NCBI GenBank assembly: GCA_002482765.1
Contig: DLGP01000096.1
Span: forward strand, 1 to 64,000
Direction of reading: 5' to 3'
DNA length: 64,000 bases
Source of the DNA: Alphaproteobacteria bacterium UBA7691
Lineage (GTDB): Bacteria > Pseudomonadota > Alphaproteobacteria > Ferrovibrionales > Ferrovibrionaceae
The translations under genes were made by a program, and so were the position numbers. Positions within the stretch are counted from its first letter, which is position 1; each line of letters begins with the position of its first letter. Below are positions 1 to 8,385 of the stretch, in pieces. Under the pieces are notes generated by a model that searched no databases, was not told the DNA's origin, and saw only the letters and a program-made list of their open reading frames with translations.

Positions 1-351
1 GACGCCTTCCTGCGCCGCTGCTTCTTCCACTACATCCGCTTCCCCGACCGCGAGACCATGGAGAAAATCGTCGAGGTGCATTACCCCGGTGTGCAGAAGA
101 CCCTGGTGCGCGATGCGATGACGGTGTTTTACGAGTTGCGCGAAACGCCCGGCCTGAAGAAGAAGCCGTCCACCTCGGAATTGCTGGACTGGCTCAAGCT
201 GCTGATGGCCGAAGATCTGCCGCCGGAGGCTTTGCGCACCAAGGAACAGGGCAAGCTGATCCCGCCGCTGGCCGGCGCATTGCTCAAGAACGAACAGGAT
301 GTGCATCTGTTCGAACGCCTGGCCTTCATCGCGCGGCGCGAAAGCCGCTAG
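1..351 (+). CDS. MoxR-family AAA+ ATPase, C-terminal part (partial)
   Basis: The reading frame is open from the first base, so this is the C-terminal ~116 residues of a gene that begins upstream. The visible part (FFHYIRFPD... followed by a helical segment with YELRETPGLKKKPSTSELLDWLKLL) matches the lid region of MoxR-type AAA+ ATPases: the R-PD sensor region, then the K-PSTSELLDW motif. These ATPases usually work with a VWA-domain protein as a chaperone or cofactor-insertion pair, and the next gene encodes such a protein 38 bases downstream on the same strand. The Walker motifs lie outside the window, so the assignment rests on the C-terminal motif and the neighbour. Confidence 0.8.
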   Translation, partial: DAFLRRCFFHYIRFPDRETMEKIVEVHYPGVQKTLVRDAMTVFYELRETPGLKKKPSTSELLDWLKLLMAEDLPPEALRTKEQGKLIPPLAGALLKNEQDVHLFERLAFIARRESR

Positions 352-389
352 GCCCCGGTTCAGCTTCTGCCCGGTCAGGGAGGCTCGGC

Positions 390-1568
390 ATGTTCATCAA
401 CTTCTTCCTCGAACTGCGCAAAGCAAAAGTGCCCGCCACCTTGCGCGAATACCTGCTGCTGGTCGAGGCGATGCAGAAGGGCGTGCCGAATTACCGCGTC
501 GAGGATTTTTACTACCTGTCGCGCTCGGCCCTGGTGAAGGATGAACGTAACCTCGACAAGTTCGACCGCGTGTTTTCCCAGGTCTTCAACGGCCTGGAAT
601 TCGTGTCCGATGCGATCTCGGCCGATATTCCGGATGAATGGCTGCGCAAGCTGGCCGAGCGCACGCTGAGCGAAGAAGAAAAGGCGATGATCGAGGCGCT
701 CGGCGGCTGGGACAAGCTGATGGAGACGCTGAAAAAACGTCTTGAAGAGCAGAAGGAACGCCACCAGGGCGGCTCAAAATGGATCGGCACAGCCGGCACA
801 TCGCCCTTTGGCGCCTATGGCTACAATCCCGAAGGCGTGCGCATCGGCCAGGATAAATCGCGCAACCGCCGCGCCGTGAAGGTGTGGGACAAGCGCGAAT
901 ACAAGAACCTGGATGACAGCGTTGAACTCGGTACCCGCAACATCAAGGTGGCTCTGCGGCGCTTGCGCAAATTCGCCCGCGACGGCGCCGATCTGGAACT
1001 GGATATCCCCGATACCATCCGCTCCACCGCCAATAATGCCGGCTATCTTGACCTCAAGCTGGTGCCGGAGCGGCATAACAAGGTGAAGGTGCTGCTGCTC
1101 TTCGATATCGGCGGCTCGATGGACGACCATATCAAGGTCTGCGAGGAATTGTTCTCGGCGGCGCGGACAGAATTCAAGCATATGGAATTTTTCTACTTCC
1201 ACAATTGCGTCTACGAGAAGCTGTGGAAGGATAATCGCCGCCGGCACAACGAATTCCAGCCGACCTGGGAAGTGCTGCGCAAATTCCAGAGCGACTACAA
1301 ACTGATCTTTGTCGGCGACGCCACCATGAGCCCTTATGAGATCGTGCAGGCCGGCGGCAGCGTTGAGCATTGGAACGAAGAGTCTGGCGCCACCTGGATG
1401 CAGCGCCTGCTCGACACCTGGCCCAAGGCGGCCTGGCTCAATCCGGTGCCGGAGAAATACTGGGACTTCACGCCTTCGGTGCAGGTGGTGCGGCAATTGA
1501 TGAAAAACCGCATGTTCCCGCTCACGCTGGGTGGCCTGGAAGGCGCGATGAAGGAATTGAATCGCTGA
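390..1568 (+). CDS. VWA-domain protein, CoxE-like, partner of MoxR ATPase
   Basis: A 392-residue protein with an N-terminal helical region and a von Willebrand factor A-type fold in the second half. The MIDAS metal site is visible as DIGGSMDDH around residue 238, preceded by a hydrophobic strand (VKVLLLF). The fragment IFVGDATMSPYEI later carries further MIDAS-type residues, and the C-terminus LTLGGLEGAMKEL is typical of the family. Proteins of this kind are encoded beside MoxR ATPases and are thought to act with them in metal- or cofactor-dependent maturation of other proteins; CoxE itself belongs to the carbon monoxide dehydrogenase system. No cox genes are visible here, so the client is unknown. 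The two genes are very likely cotranscribed. Confidence 0.85.
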   Translation: MFINFFLELRKAKVPATLREYLLLVEAMQKGVPNYRVEDFYYLSRSALVKDERNLDKFDRVFSQVFNGLEFVSDAISADIPDEWLRKLAERTLSEEEKAMIEALGGWDKLMETLKKRLEEQKERHQGGSKWIGTAGTSPFGAYGYNPEGVRIGQDKSRNRRAVKVWDKREYKNLDDSVELGTRNIKVALRRLRKFARDGADLELDIPDTIRSTANNAGYLDLKLVPERHNKVKVLLLFDIGGSMDDHIKVCEELFSAARTEFKHMEFFYFHNCVYEKLWKDNRRRHNEFQPTWEVLRKFQSDYKLIFVGDATMSPYEIVQAGGSVEHWNEESGATWMQRLLDTWPKAAWLNPVPEKYWDFTPSVQVVRQLMKNRMFPLTLGGLEGAMKELNR

Positions 1569-1574
1569 GCCGGC

Positions 1575-2129
1575 TCAAGCAGCTCCGGTTTGCAGCGTTG
1601 CCGGCTCGATCGTCTTGAAAAAACCCGTCACCGTGTAGCCATCCAGCGATAGCGGCAGGATCAGCCGCACATAGCTGAACTGCATGCCATCCAGCGCCAC
1701 ATAGCTGCGCCGTGCCAGGCTTGGCTGCCGTAGATTGGCCACCTGCTCCATGCTGGCATAGACAATCGCGGCATCATGGGCGTTGAAGAAATTGCCCAGG
1801 CGGCGGCCACCGGCATCTGCCGAGGTCCGTTCGCCAACATAATTGCCGGCCAGCCTGACCCGCACATCACGCTCTTCCGGCAGGTAGTCCAGCAGCATCG
1901 TGTAGGGCATCACATCAGGCGGCAAAGCCTGCACTTCGATCACCGCCGGCAGAACTGGGTCGGCACGGCCCGGCAGGCTGCGATGCGCCGCCAGCCAGGC
2001 GGCATGGCAGGCCGCCAGGGATGGGAAATCCGCCAGATCGGCAAGCGGCAATTCCTCATAACCCCGCAGGTTCAGCGGCTGCATTGCTGCCGCACCGGCA
2101 GTGTTAGTAACAGGATCATTCATCTGCAT
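1575..2129 (-). CDS. PAS-domain protein (PAS_5-type), function unknown
   Basis: A ~184-residue cytoplasmic protein whose middle (LLDYLPEERDVRVRLAGNYV through GRRLGNFFNAHD and the later RSYVALDGMQFSYVRLILPL) matches the short single-PAS proteins common in Rhodospirillales. There is no output domain. A longer frame opens at 2207, but the PAS-family N-terminus (EELPLADLADFPSLAACHAAW) begins just after the ATG codons at 2129 and 2123, so one of these is the likely start. No strong ribosome-binding site separates the two. It converges with the upstream VWA gene, seven bases from its stop. The ligand and role are unknown. Confidence 0.7.
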   Translation of the reverse strand: MQMNDPVTNTAGAAAMQPLNLRGYEELPLADLADFPSLAACHAAWLAAHRSLPGRADPVLPAVIEVQALPPDVMPYTMLLDYLPEERDVRVRLAGNYVGERTSADAGGRRLGNFFNAHDAAIVYASMEQVANLRQPSLARRSYVALDGMQFSYVRLILPLSLDGYTVTGFFKTIEPATLQTGAA

Positions 2130-2219
2130 AATCCAACTGGGTTCCCGCCGAAACAGGAAATAGTACGCGGCCTGTCCCGCACCATCGCCGGCTGCCGGCA
2201 TATGCAAATGTTAATACGC

Positions 2220-3182
2220 TCATGCATCATATTCCCGTTTCCCCGCAGGCCAGCGCTTTGGCGGCATAAAAATCTCTGGGTCAAACACGGCATAACGCTG
2301 ACTGATCAGCCGCAGCAATTCTTCCAGATCACTCAGCCTTGGCCCGTCGCTGCGCATCTGCGCCTGATTCCAGCGCGCCAGCACGGCTTCAATATCCAGC
2401 GCAAAGGCTCGCAACAGATTTATCTGCGGCCAGACCCGCTGCCTGGCATGATCCGCTTCCACCAGCAAGCGGTTCACATCCGCAACCACAGCATCACAAA
2501 TCATTGCGCGTTCGGTGCCCCAGATCGCCACCTGCCGCAACTGCAACGCCCCGCGCCGGGCCAGATCGCCAGCGGGGTCAGCATTGTGCCGCACGGAAAA
2601 CTGCGCCATCTCGCCCACGGTTCGCTGCAAGGCACTGGTCATGCGGCGCAGCCAATCCACCCGGGCGATATCAACAATCACATCGCGCATGCGCTGCTCA
2701 ATCATTTCCACCGCCAGATCGGGCAGCAACAATTTCACCAGCCGGGCAATCTGGTGCAGTTTTTCGGCATCCGAGCCGGGCGGCGGCAACTCAGCTTGCG
2801 GCGCAGCATCAAGCAACGGCAGTTGCAGGGCGCGCCACAGGATTACGGCGCCGCGCTGCACCACATGCTCCTTTGGCATCCAGGAGGGACGGCCATCAAG
2901 CAGTTCAGACGGCACCGGACTGCCAACCTGGATGCTGCGCATATAGTTCAGCGCCGGAGACACCAATTCCAGCAACTGCCGATCCGGATGGGTCGGCGGC
3001 AGGTTGAGGCTGTTGACCAGGGCATCCAGCGACAACGCCCCCTTTAGCTCGCCAAATTGCAGCGCAAGCGTCACCTCACGGTTCTCGCCGCGCATAAAAT
3101 ATGAGCCCGGGCGGCGCAGTTCGGCATGGCTGAAGCTGAAGCTGCGCGGCTTCGCTGTCGTATCCTCGTCTGCGATATTCAT
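2220..3182 (-). CDS. Conserved hypothetical protein, 320 aa
   Basis: Not recognised. The protein is soluble, predominantly helical and leucine-rich, without a signal peptide or membrane segment. It begins MNIADEDTTAKPRSFSF and contains GALSLDALVNSLNL and a C-terminal LLRLISQRYAVFDPEIFMPPKRW. Codon use and third-position G+C match the neighbours, so it is very probably a real chromosomal gene. It lies between the PAS gene and a pair of small membrane-anchored proteins, all on the minus strand. The 117-base gap upstream leaves room for its own promoter. No function can be proposed. Confidence 0.65.
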   Translation of the reverse strand: MNIADEDTTAKPRSFSFSHAELRRPGSYFMRGENREVTLALQFGELKGALSLDALVNSLNLPPTHPDRQLLELVSPALNYMRSIQVGSPVPSELLDGRPSWMPKEHVVQRGAVILWRALQLPLLDAAPQAELPPPGSDAEKLHQIARLVKLLLPDLAVEMIEQRMRDVIVDIARVDWLRRMTSALQRTVGEMAQFSVRHNADPAGDLARRGALQLRQVAIWGTERAMICDAVVADVNRLLVEADHARQRVWPQINLLRAFALDIEAVLARWNQAQMRSDGPRLSDLEELLRLISQRYAVFDPEIFMPPKRWPAGKREYDA

Positions 3183-3299
3183 TCACGCCAATTCAAAAAA
3201 ACCTGATCTGCCAAGCCCATCCGGCTGCAATAGATGGTTTGTTGCGGCCCTGCGTCAAGACCAGGGTGGGCCATGCAGCGGCCGATAGGTCTGGCTGGC

Positions 3300-3842
3300 T
3301 CAGGCCACGCCACTGCGCTCGTCGTCAACGATGCGCACAAAGAAGCTGTCCTGCGGCGGCAGCAGGCGTTCAAGATGGGCGCGCGCCGCCGCATGGGTGG
3401 GCGCCGGCACTTCGTAATAGCGGCCCTCATTCCACTGATAAGCGGCATCCGAAAGCTGCATGGCGCGCTGGCCGAGCTGCGGATTGTGGACCACCAGGCG
3501 CCAGGGCGGGAAGCGCGGGTCAACACCTTCAATCGGCGTGGCGGTGTAGATGAACGGCAGATCGGTTTCAGCGTGGCGCATTTCCAGCGATTCCAATTCG
3601 CTGCGGGCGCGGGCTATCTGCTGGTCGAGATCGGCCACCTTCTTGCGCTCGTCGCTCAGCGCCTCGTCGTAATGGCTCTGATCCTTCTCGGCCTGCTCAC
3701 GGCGGAAGATCACATCCTGCACCTGCAATTCCACCGAGCGCCAGCCATCACGCAAACGCTCGGCCACAGTCAGCACGATCAGCAGGAACATGCCGAGATT
3801 GGCGGCAACAACCAGGGTTTCAATGACATCGCTGAGCGTCAT
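3300..3842 (-). CDS. Membrane-anchored coiled-coil protein, 180 aa
   Basis: It starts MTLSDVIETLVVAANLGMFLLIVLTVAERL, a single N-terminal transmembrane helix without a cleavage site. A charged coiled coil follows (about residues 40-90, rich in E, K, R and Q: REQAEKDQSHYDEALSDERK), then a C-terminal globular part with PPWRLVVHNPQL. Family not recognised. The ATG lies two bases after the stop of the upstream gene, so the two are translationally linked. The upstream protein has the same MTLSD start and the same helix-plus-coiled-coil plan, so the two look like diverged copies that may work together at the inner membrane. Confidence 0.6.
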   Translation of the reverse strand: MTLSDVIETLVVAANLGMFLLIVLTVAERLRDGWRSVELQVQDVIFRREQAEKDQSHYDEALSDERKKVADLDQQIARARSELESLEMRHAETDLPFIYTATPIEGVDPRFPPWRLVVHNPQLGQRAMQLSDAAYQWNEGRYYEVPAPTHAAARAHLERLLPPQDSFFVRIVDDERSGVA

Positions 3843-3844
3843 CG

Positions 3845-4399
3845 CTACAGCTCCGTCAGTTTGATTTTGCCGGTGAACGGTCGGAATTCAACGACCTGGC
3901 CCTGTGCGCCGACCCAATGTTTGATCAGGCGTTCGGCATTGGTCTGGTTCTGGCCCCACACCACAAAGCGGGCATAACGCCGGCCATGCACGCCGCTGCC
4001 GCCCGAGCCTTTGCCATCAAAGGGCGGCACATGTGCCGGACCAACCGCCTTGGCATAATAGCCCATCGTGCCGGCAATCGGGATGCCATGTTCGTAGACC
4101 GTGATATTGCGCGGATCGGTGAGCTTGATTTCCTCGGCCATTGCCGCGCCATGCTCGTTCTGCAATTGCAGCAGCGTGCGTTCGCGCTCGGCGCGCCCCT
4201 CCTGCTCCTGCTCAATCTGGCGCGACCGCTCGCCGACCAGATCATAGATTTCCCGCAGGCGATCATTTTCCTCGTCGAAGCGCAATTCGCGGCGGGCATA
4301 ATGCTGCGCCGCCTCCTGCAACCAATTGCCTGCAAGGCCAACGATAAAAAACAGCCCGATAACCGGCAACAAGGCGAGCACCATATCGCTCAGCGTCAT
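3845..4399 (-). CDS. Membrane-anchored coiled-coil protein, 184 aa (paralogue of next gene)
   Basis: It starts MTLSDMVLALLPVIGLFFIVGLAG, an N-terminal membrane helix, followed by a charged coiled coil (about residues 35-85, EENDRLREIYDLVGERSRQI) and a small C-terminal domain ending GQVVEFRPFTGKIKLTEL with a glycine-rich turn (GKGSGGSGVHGRRYARF). The frame can be extended to a TTG at 4426, but the ATG at 4399 aligns with the MTLSD start of the following gene, so 4399 is preferred; an AGGA lies 13 bases upstream. Family not recognised. It forms a two-gene unit with the following gene. Confidence 0.6.
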   Translation of the reverse strand: MTLSDMVLALLPVIGLFFIVGLAGNWLQEAAQHYARRELRFDEENDRLREIYDLVGERSRQIEQEQEGRAERERTLLQLQNEHGAAMAEEIKLTDPRNITVYEHGIPIAGTMGYYAKAVGPAHVPPFDGKGSGGSGVHGRRYARFVVWGQNQTNAERLIKHWVGAQGQVVEFRPFTGKIKLTEL

Positions 4400-4532
4400 G
4401 GCGATTATGTTTTCCTGCTTGGCCAAACGGGCGATTCTGCCCGAGGCATGACTGTGGTTGATTCATATACACGAATCAACAGTTGAGTTTTGGTTAAAGC
4501 CAAGCAATTCAGCCTAGTATGCCACCCCAACA

Positions 4533-4565
4533 AAAAAGGCCGGGAGTTGCGCTCCCGGCCTTTTC
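4533..4565 (-). terminator. Rho-independent terminator of rplM-rpsI
   Basis: A perfect 9-bp G+C-rich stem (GGCCGGGAG / CTCCCGGCC) with a five-base loop is flanked by A and T runs. Read on the minus strand it ends in TTTTTT directly after the stem, 17 bases beyond the rpsI stop, which is the classical intrinsic terminator layout. The flanking A/T runs mean it could also work in the opposite direction. Confidence 0.9.
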
Positions 4566-4581
4566 GTAATCGCCTGTAAGC

Positions 4582-5064
4582 TTAGCGCTTCGAGAACTGG
4601 AAGCTGCGGCGGGCCTTTGGCTTGCCGTACTTCTTGCGCTCGACCACGCGCGGATCGCGGGTCAGGAAGCCCTGGGCCTTGAGCGCCGGACGCAGGTCCG
4701 GCTCAAAATAGGTCAGCGCCTTGGAAATGCCATGACGCAGCGCGCCAGCCTGGCCCGACAGGCCGCCGCCAGTGACGGTGGCATAGATGTCGAACTGGCC
4801 AACCCGGTTGGTCAGCGAGAAAGGCTGCTGCAACAGCATGCGCAGCACCGGACGGGCAAAGTAATCGTTGCTTTCCTTGCCATTCACAATGAACTTGCCG
4901 GCGCCGGGCTTGAGCCAAACGCGGGCGATCGCGTTCTTGCGCTTGCCCGTGGCATAGGCGCGGCCGAACTTGTCGACCTTGCGCTCATGAACGGGGGCTG
5001 CGGGAGTCGCAGCGGCAACGGCCGTGGCCTTGCTCAAATCGGCGAGAGTGCGTGCCTCGGCCAT
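4582..5064 (-). CDS. rpsI: 30S ribosomal protein S9
   Basis: A 160-residue protein of the S9/uS9 family, a small-subunit head protein whose C-terminal tail reaches the P-site tRNA. The diagnostic stretches are [21 protein letters not shown], the [19 protein letters not shown] motif and the basic C-terminus [18 protein letters not shown]. The N-terminal ~30 residues ([20 protein letters not shown]) are an alanine-rich extension typical of alphaproteobacterial S9. The ATG at 5064 lies two bases after the rplM stop, with GAGG ten bases upstream inside rplM. The frame also opens at a TTG six bases earlier, which is less likely. Confidence 0.97.
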   Translation of the reverse strand: MAEARTLADLSKATAVAAATPAAPVHERKVDKFGRAYATGKRKNAIARVWLKPGAGKFIVNGKESNDYFARPVLRMLLQQPFSLTNRVGQFDIYATVTGGGLSGQAGALRHGISKALTYFEPDLRPALKAQGFLTRDPRVVERKKYGKPKARRSFQFSKR

Positions 5065-5066
5065 GA

Positions 5067-5534
5067 TCAATCGATCCTCTTGTTCTTCGGATTCAACGCG
5101 CCCACATCCAGCACTTGCGGCTGCTGCGCCTCATGCGGATGCTCCGTGCCCTTGTAGACGCGCAGCTTGGTCAGCTGGCGGCGGGCCAGCGGGCTTTCCT
5201 TCGGCAGCATACGCTCAACCGCCTTCAGGATGACACGCTCCGGAAAGCGGCCCTGGAGGCGCTGGCCGATGGTCGCACCCTTCACACCGCCCGGATAGCC
5301 GGTATGCCAATGGAACACGGATTGCTGCGCCTTGCGGCCGGTCACCCGCACCTTCTCGGCGTTGATGACGATGACATGGTCGCCGGTATCGACATGCGGG
5401 GTGAAGATCGCCTTGTGCTTGCCGCGCAAACGCTTGGCAATCAGGCTGGCGAGACGACCGAGCACCAAGCCTTCGGCGTCAATCAGCACCCACTTCTTGT
5501 CGACCTCGGACTCTTTAGCGGAAAAGGTCTTCAT
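5067..5534 (-). CDS. rplM: 50S ribosomal protein L13
   Basis: A 155-residue L13/uL13 family protein, an early-assembly large-subunit protein. Recognisable segments are [42 protein letters not shown], the W-H-T-GYPGG motif and the GMLPK-like segment [34 protein letters not shown]. It is the first gene of the conserved rplM-rpsI pair. The normal family start [15 protein letters not shown] is present. The ~190-base stretch upstream must carry the promoter, but no clean box was identified. Confidence 0.97.
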   Translation of the reverse strand: MKTFSAKESEVDKKWVLIDAEGLVLGRLASLIAKRLRGKHKAIFTPHVDTGDHVIVINAEKVRVTGRKAQQSVFHWHTGYPGGVKGATIGQRLQGRFPERVILKAVERMLPKESPLARRQLTKLRVYKGTEHPHEAQQPQVLDVGALNPKNKRID

Positions 5535-5725
5535 TGCACTATCCTGGATTTGGCCCCTGATCGGGGGGTCGAGCCACGCACTTTGAGGGCACGGGGCGAT
5601 CGGGGCCGGGTTATGCGATGGTGCGCGCAGCCTGTCAACCGGATTCCCGCAGAATTGCTGCTTTTTTCAATACTTTATTTAGCGGTAATATAATACCGCC
5701 ATCCAATGCCATATAATTCAATAGC

Positions 5726-6172
5726 TTAGGCGGCATTGCGTGCAGGTGGAATCGCATAGGTCAGGGTTGCATGCGCCACCGGGCCATCCTGCACCGCTTC
5801 GGAGAAGATGCCGACATCCATAATCGCCAGTGTTTTGCCGCGTTTCAGCATGCGGGCATCGGCATACATGCCCACCGGTTCGGGCTTGCGCAGGAAGTTG
5901 ATATTCAGATTCGTTGTCACCGCCAGCGCCACCGGGCCAATCTGACCCAGCAGCAGCAGATAGGCAGCACAATCGGCCAAAGCCATCATGGTGGGGCCGG
6001 AAACCGTGCCGCCCGGGCGTAATTGCGCCTCGCCAATGCCGCAGCCAAGCCGCAGCAGCGCGCCATCGAAGGACTGCACTTGCAGATTCATTGGCGCCAT
6101 CTGCGGAAATTCACGCAGCAGGAAAGTTTGCAATTCAGGCACGGTCATCATTACAGGCAGCAGCGTCGGCAT
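5726..6172 (-). CDS. PaaI-family thioesterase (hotdog fold)
   Basis: A 148-residue single-domain hotdog protein. The stretch LRPGGTVSGPTMMALADCAAYLLLLG matches the catalytic helix region of PaaI/YbgC-like acyl-CoA thioesterases (G-x-SGP-x-ALADxA), and the later LNINFLRKPEPVGMYADARMLKRGKTLAIMDVGIF is the usual beta-sheet region. The frame is open further upstream, but ATG 6172 is preceded by a strong GGGAGG ribosome-binding site, and the extension upstream is arginine-rich and unlike the family. The likely reaction is hydrolysis of a small or aromatic acyl-CoA thioester; the substrate cannot be told. Confidence 0.82.
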   Translation of the reverse strand: MPTLLPVMMTVPELQTFLLREFPQMAPMNLQVQSFDGALLRLGCGIGEAQLRPGGTVSGPTMMALADCAAYLLLLGQIGPVALAVTTNLNINFLRKPEPVGMYADARMLKRGKTLAIMDVGIFSEAVQDGPVAHATLTYAIPPARNAA

Positions 6173-6305
6173 TATGGTTCCTCCCTCCCCTCGCCTTAGC
6201 ACGCGCCTCCGGCGTCGCAAATGGCCCACGAAACAGCGCCAAGAAATTTTCCCATACAAGGCTTGCAGTTCGGGGAGCACGCGGCTAACTTCCGCGCCGC
6301 ACTGA

Positions 6306-6380
6306 TCCCAGGTAGCTCAGTGGTAGAGCAGGCGGCTGTTAACCGCCCGGTCGGGGGTTCGAATCCCTCCCTGGGAGCCA
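6306..6380 (+). tRNA. tRNA-Asn (anticodon GTT)
   Basis: A complete cloverleaf: acceptor stem TCCCAGG/CCTGGGA, D-arm with GCTCAGTGGTAGAGC, anticodon stem GGCGG/CCGCC enclosing loop CTGTTAA with anticodon GTT at 6338-6340, and T-arm with GGTTCGAATCC. The discriminator base G and an encoded CCA end at 6380. The GTT anticodon reads AAC/AAU, giving asparagine. Confidence 0.97.
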
Positions 6381-6425
6381 TTCTTCGAATGGCCATCAAG
6401 AAATCAGCTTAAATATATTTTAATT

Positions 6426-7151
6426 TCACTTCGGCGCGTCATACACGCAGCGAAACCCGACATACACGGCGTAAAAATCAGCCGGCTTCCATTGCGGCGC
6501 TTCGGCTGTGGTCTGCTGCGGGCCATACCACCAGGAACCGCCGGCGGTAAGAGCCTCGCTGCCGCGTCGATCTGCCAGCCATTCCCAGACATTGCCGCCC
6601 ATATCGTACAAGCCGTTCACGCCGCGTTTGGTGGCACCAACAGGCGCATGGCGCGGCCAGGGATCGGCGTCGCGGGTATTCATGCCCGTCGGGTTATCAC
6701 CGCTGGCATAGATGTAGGTCCGGCCGAGTTCGAATCCGTCCGTCGGGGTTACGCGCTGTTCACTGAATGCCGCTTGGCGCCATTCCTGCAAATTCGGCAG
6801 CCTGCCGCCCCGCCAGCGGCAATATTCCACGGCTTCCTGCCAGGCAACATGCACTGCCGGCTCGGCAGGCGAAACTCGCGATTCTCCAAATGGACTATAG
6901 ACACTCCAGCCTGGCCGCCTTTCCCAGCCCGCAGCATATTCGAAGCCGCCTCCGGCCTGCTCGGCAGCCGTGACCAAGGCAACGGAGCGGGCAAATGCGC
7001 TGAAATCAGCGATGCTGACCTCGGTTTGGTCAATCTCCAGCACCCCTATCCTCAGCCGCTCGCCGGTTTGCGACCTCGCATCGGATAAGGGAAAAATTGT
7101 AGCAGCCCATGCGGCACAGAGAAAAAGTTTAGCGGATCGCAGTTTTTTCAT
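6426..7151 (-). CDS. Secreted formylglycine-generating-enzyme-like (SUMF1-fold) protein
   Basis: A 241-residue protein with an N-terminal signal sequence (MKKLRSAKLFLCAAWAATIF, then cleavage near DARSQT) and an FGE/SUMF1 domain. The family core is visible: PAVHVAWQEAVEYCRWRGGRLPNLQEWRQAA, then GLYDMGGNVWEWLAD, then GGSWWYGP and the terminal YVGFRCVYD. Proteins of this fold include formylglycine-generating enzymes but also non-enzymatic ligand-binding and protein-interaction modules. No sulfatase gene is nearby, so a catalytic role is not supported. It is the only gene in its transcription unit and converges with the tRNA. Confidence 0.8.
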   Translation of the reverse strand: MKKLRSAKLFLCAAWAATIFPLSDARSQTGERLRIGVLEIDQTEVSIADFSAFARSVALVTAAEQAGGGFEYAAGWERRPGWSVYSPFGESRVSPAEPAVHVAWQEAVEYCRWRGGRLPNLQEWRQAAFSEQRVTPTDGFELGRTYIYASGDNPTGMNTRDADPWPRHAPVGATKRGVNGLYDMGGNVWEWLADRRGSEALTAGGSWWYGPQQTTAEAPQWKPADFYAVYVGFRCVYDAPK

Positions 7152-7233
7152 CTTCTGTGCGCCCCATTCTCCAATCCGGTGCCAGCAGTTCAGAGCTAGG
7201 CTGGAGCCGAGGCGGTTTCAAGGTCAGCCGGGA

Positions 7234-7635
7234 TCAAGCTGCGCCGGGAAACAATTCCACATGGCTTTCGCCGCCACGGCCGTAATACACCGCCCGCCGG
7301 CCAGCCAGTGTCACCAGATAGCTGACGCAGCCGGCCGCCGCGATACGGGTGCAGAAAGTGCCATAATCAATGCGCCCGGCCTGCGAATCGCGCACCGCCT
7401 GCTCAACCCCGGCGGCAGAAAAGGCCAAGGCCGGGCGGCTGCTGAGCGCGGCATACGGCACCACATGCGAGGCGCCATCGGGCATGTAATAGATGGTTTC
7501 GCCCCGGTGCAGATCGGCCATATAGCGCTCCACGCCGGCCTGCATCAGCGCCGCGACAATTTGCGGGAATTTCAGGCTGCCGCTTTGCGAGGCGGCAGAG
7601 CAGGCTTCAACAACCTGGCGGATTTCGGGTTTCAT
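7234..7635 (-). CDS. DUF1398-family protein (YbcV-like)
   Basis: A 133-residue cytoplasmic protein matching DUF1398: an N-terminal helix MKPEIRQVVEACSAASQSGSLKFPQIVAALMQAGVERY, the Y-x-DLHRGETIYYMPDG segment, and the C-terminal GTFCTRIAAAGCVSYLVTLAGRRAVYYGRGG with the family's YFVDLxGRKVxYxGRxG-type end. The molecular function of the family is unknown. It follows the MarR regulator gene by 14 bases on the same strand, so the pair is probably an operon and this protein is likely under that regulator. Confidence 0.82.
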   Translation of the reverse strand: MKPEIRQVVEACSAASQSGSLKFPQIVAALMQAGVERYMADLHRGETIYYMPDGASHVVPYAALSSRPALAFSAAGVEQAVRDSQAGRIDYGTFCTRIAAAGCVSYLVTLAGRRAVYYGRGGESHVELFPGAA

Positions 7636-7649
7636 CGAGCACTCCTGGT

Positions 7650-8114
7650 TCAGTCAATTGGTTTGCTGGTAAGGCTATGGTGGCGGGCCAGTGCCTGCAT
7701 TGCTTCGTGCAAGGCCAAACGCTCGGCCTTGCCGAGATGGCCAAAACATTCCGCCTCATTCTGGTCGGCCAAGGCTGCCAGTTCAGGCACCAGTTCGGCC
7801 CCCTGTTGGGTCAATTCCAAACTCTGGAAACGCAGATCATCCTGCCCGGCCCGGCGCAGGATCAGGCGCTTGGCGATCAGCCGGTCAGCCAACTTGGAGA
7901 TCGCTCCACGCGTCAGGCCAAGCCGACCCGCCAGTTGGCTCGGCGCCAGCGGCGGCTGGTGCAGCATTTCACGCAGCACCACCCATTCCGCCACTGTCAC
8001 GCCGCGCCCATCCAGCTTGCGGGCAAAACCCTGTGAGACATGGTTGGAAACCAGCCGCAGCCAGTAACCAAGATGATCCTCCAGAGCCGCCGCTTGCGGT
8101 CGCTTGTGTTTCAT
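7650..8114 (-). CDS. MarR-family transcriptional regulator
   Basis: A 154-residue winged-helix repressor-type protein. The DNA-binding region is LAPSQLAGRLGLTRGAISKLADRLIAKRLILRRAGQDDLRFQSLELTQQG (winged HTH with the D-x-R-wing), flanked by dimerisation helices. The frame also opens at an ATG at 8129, but that codon abuts a 20-base palindrome and has no ribosome-binding site. ATG 8114 has GAGG five bases upstream and is the better start. The palindrome then sits 15 bases before the gene and fits autoregulation of this gene and the DUF1398 gene that follows. Confidence 0.88.
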   Translation of the reverse strand: MKHKRPQAAALEDHLGYWLRLVSNHVSQGFARKLDGRGVTVAEWVVLREMLHQPPLAPSQLAGRLGLTRGAISKLADRLIAKRLILRRAGQDDLRFQSLELTQQGAELVPELAALADQNEAECFGHLGKAERLALHEAMQALARHHSLTSKPID

Positions 8115-8129
8115 ATCTGCCTCAGCCAT

Positions 8130-8149
8130 ATAGTTGACTAGTAAACTAT
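8130..8149. promoter_or_regulatory. Probable MarR operator (20-bp palindrome)
   Basis: ATAGTTGACTAGTAAACTAT reads almost identically on both strands; only one symmetric base pair (positions 7 and 14) breaks the symmetry. It lies just upstream of the MarR start. ATAGTTnACTA half-sites are the type of A+T-rich, dyad-symmetric sequence bound by MarR dimers. The sequence is seen directly; binding is inferred. Confidence 0.6.
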
Positions 8150-8385
8150 TTGACGCGAGGAGCGCCTGTCAACGGCTTTGTTGTTTCAGTTAAGTGCGTC
8201 AGAATTCCGCATTGCCGCAGCTTCAAGGTGATCCGCCGATCAATTTGATCTCGCACAGGTATGCTGCGGGTGTTTCACCAGAATGAACCCGAGCCAGAGT
8301 TTTTTCTTCGATAAACCTTGAAATACGCAAGCATCACGGTTCGGCTTAAGATAGAGTGAAGTAACATCCAGTAGTGGAAAGCGCC

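Noticed and set aside
5682..5699. GCGGTA-ATATAA-TACCGC inverted repeat after the PaaI gene
   Set aside because: The stem is short and there is no T run on the minus strand, so it was not called a terminator.
8225..8255. Another TGATCC upstream of the response regulator
   Set aside because: No TAT-type -10 lies 18 bases downstream, so it does not fit the shared promoter pattern.
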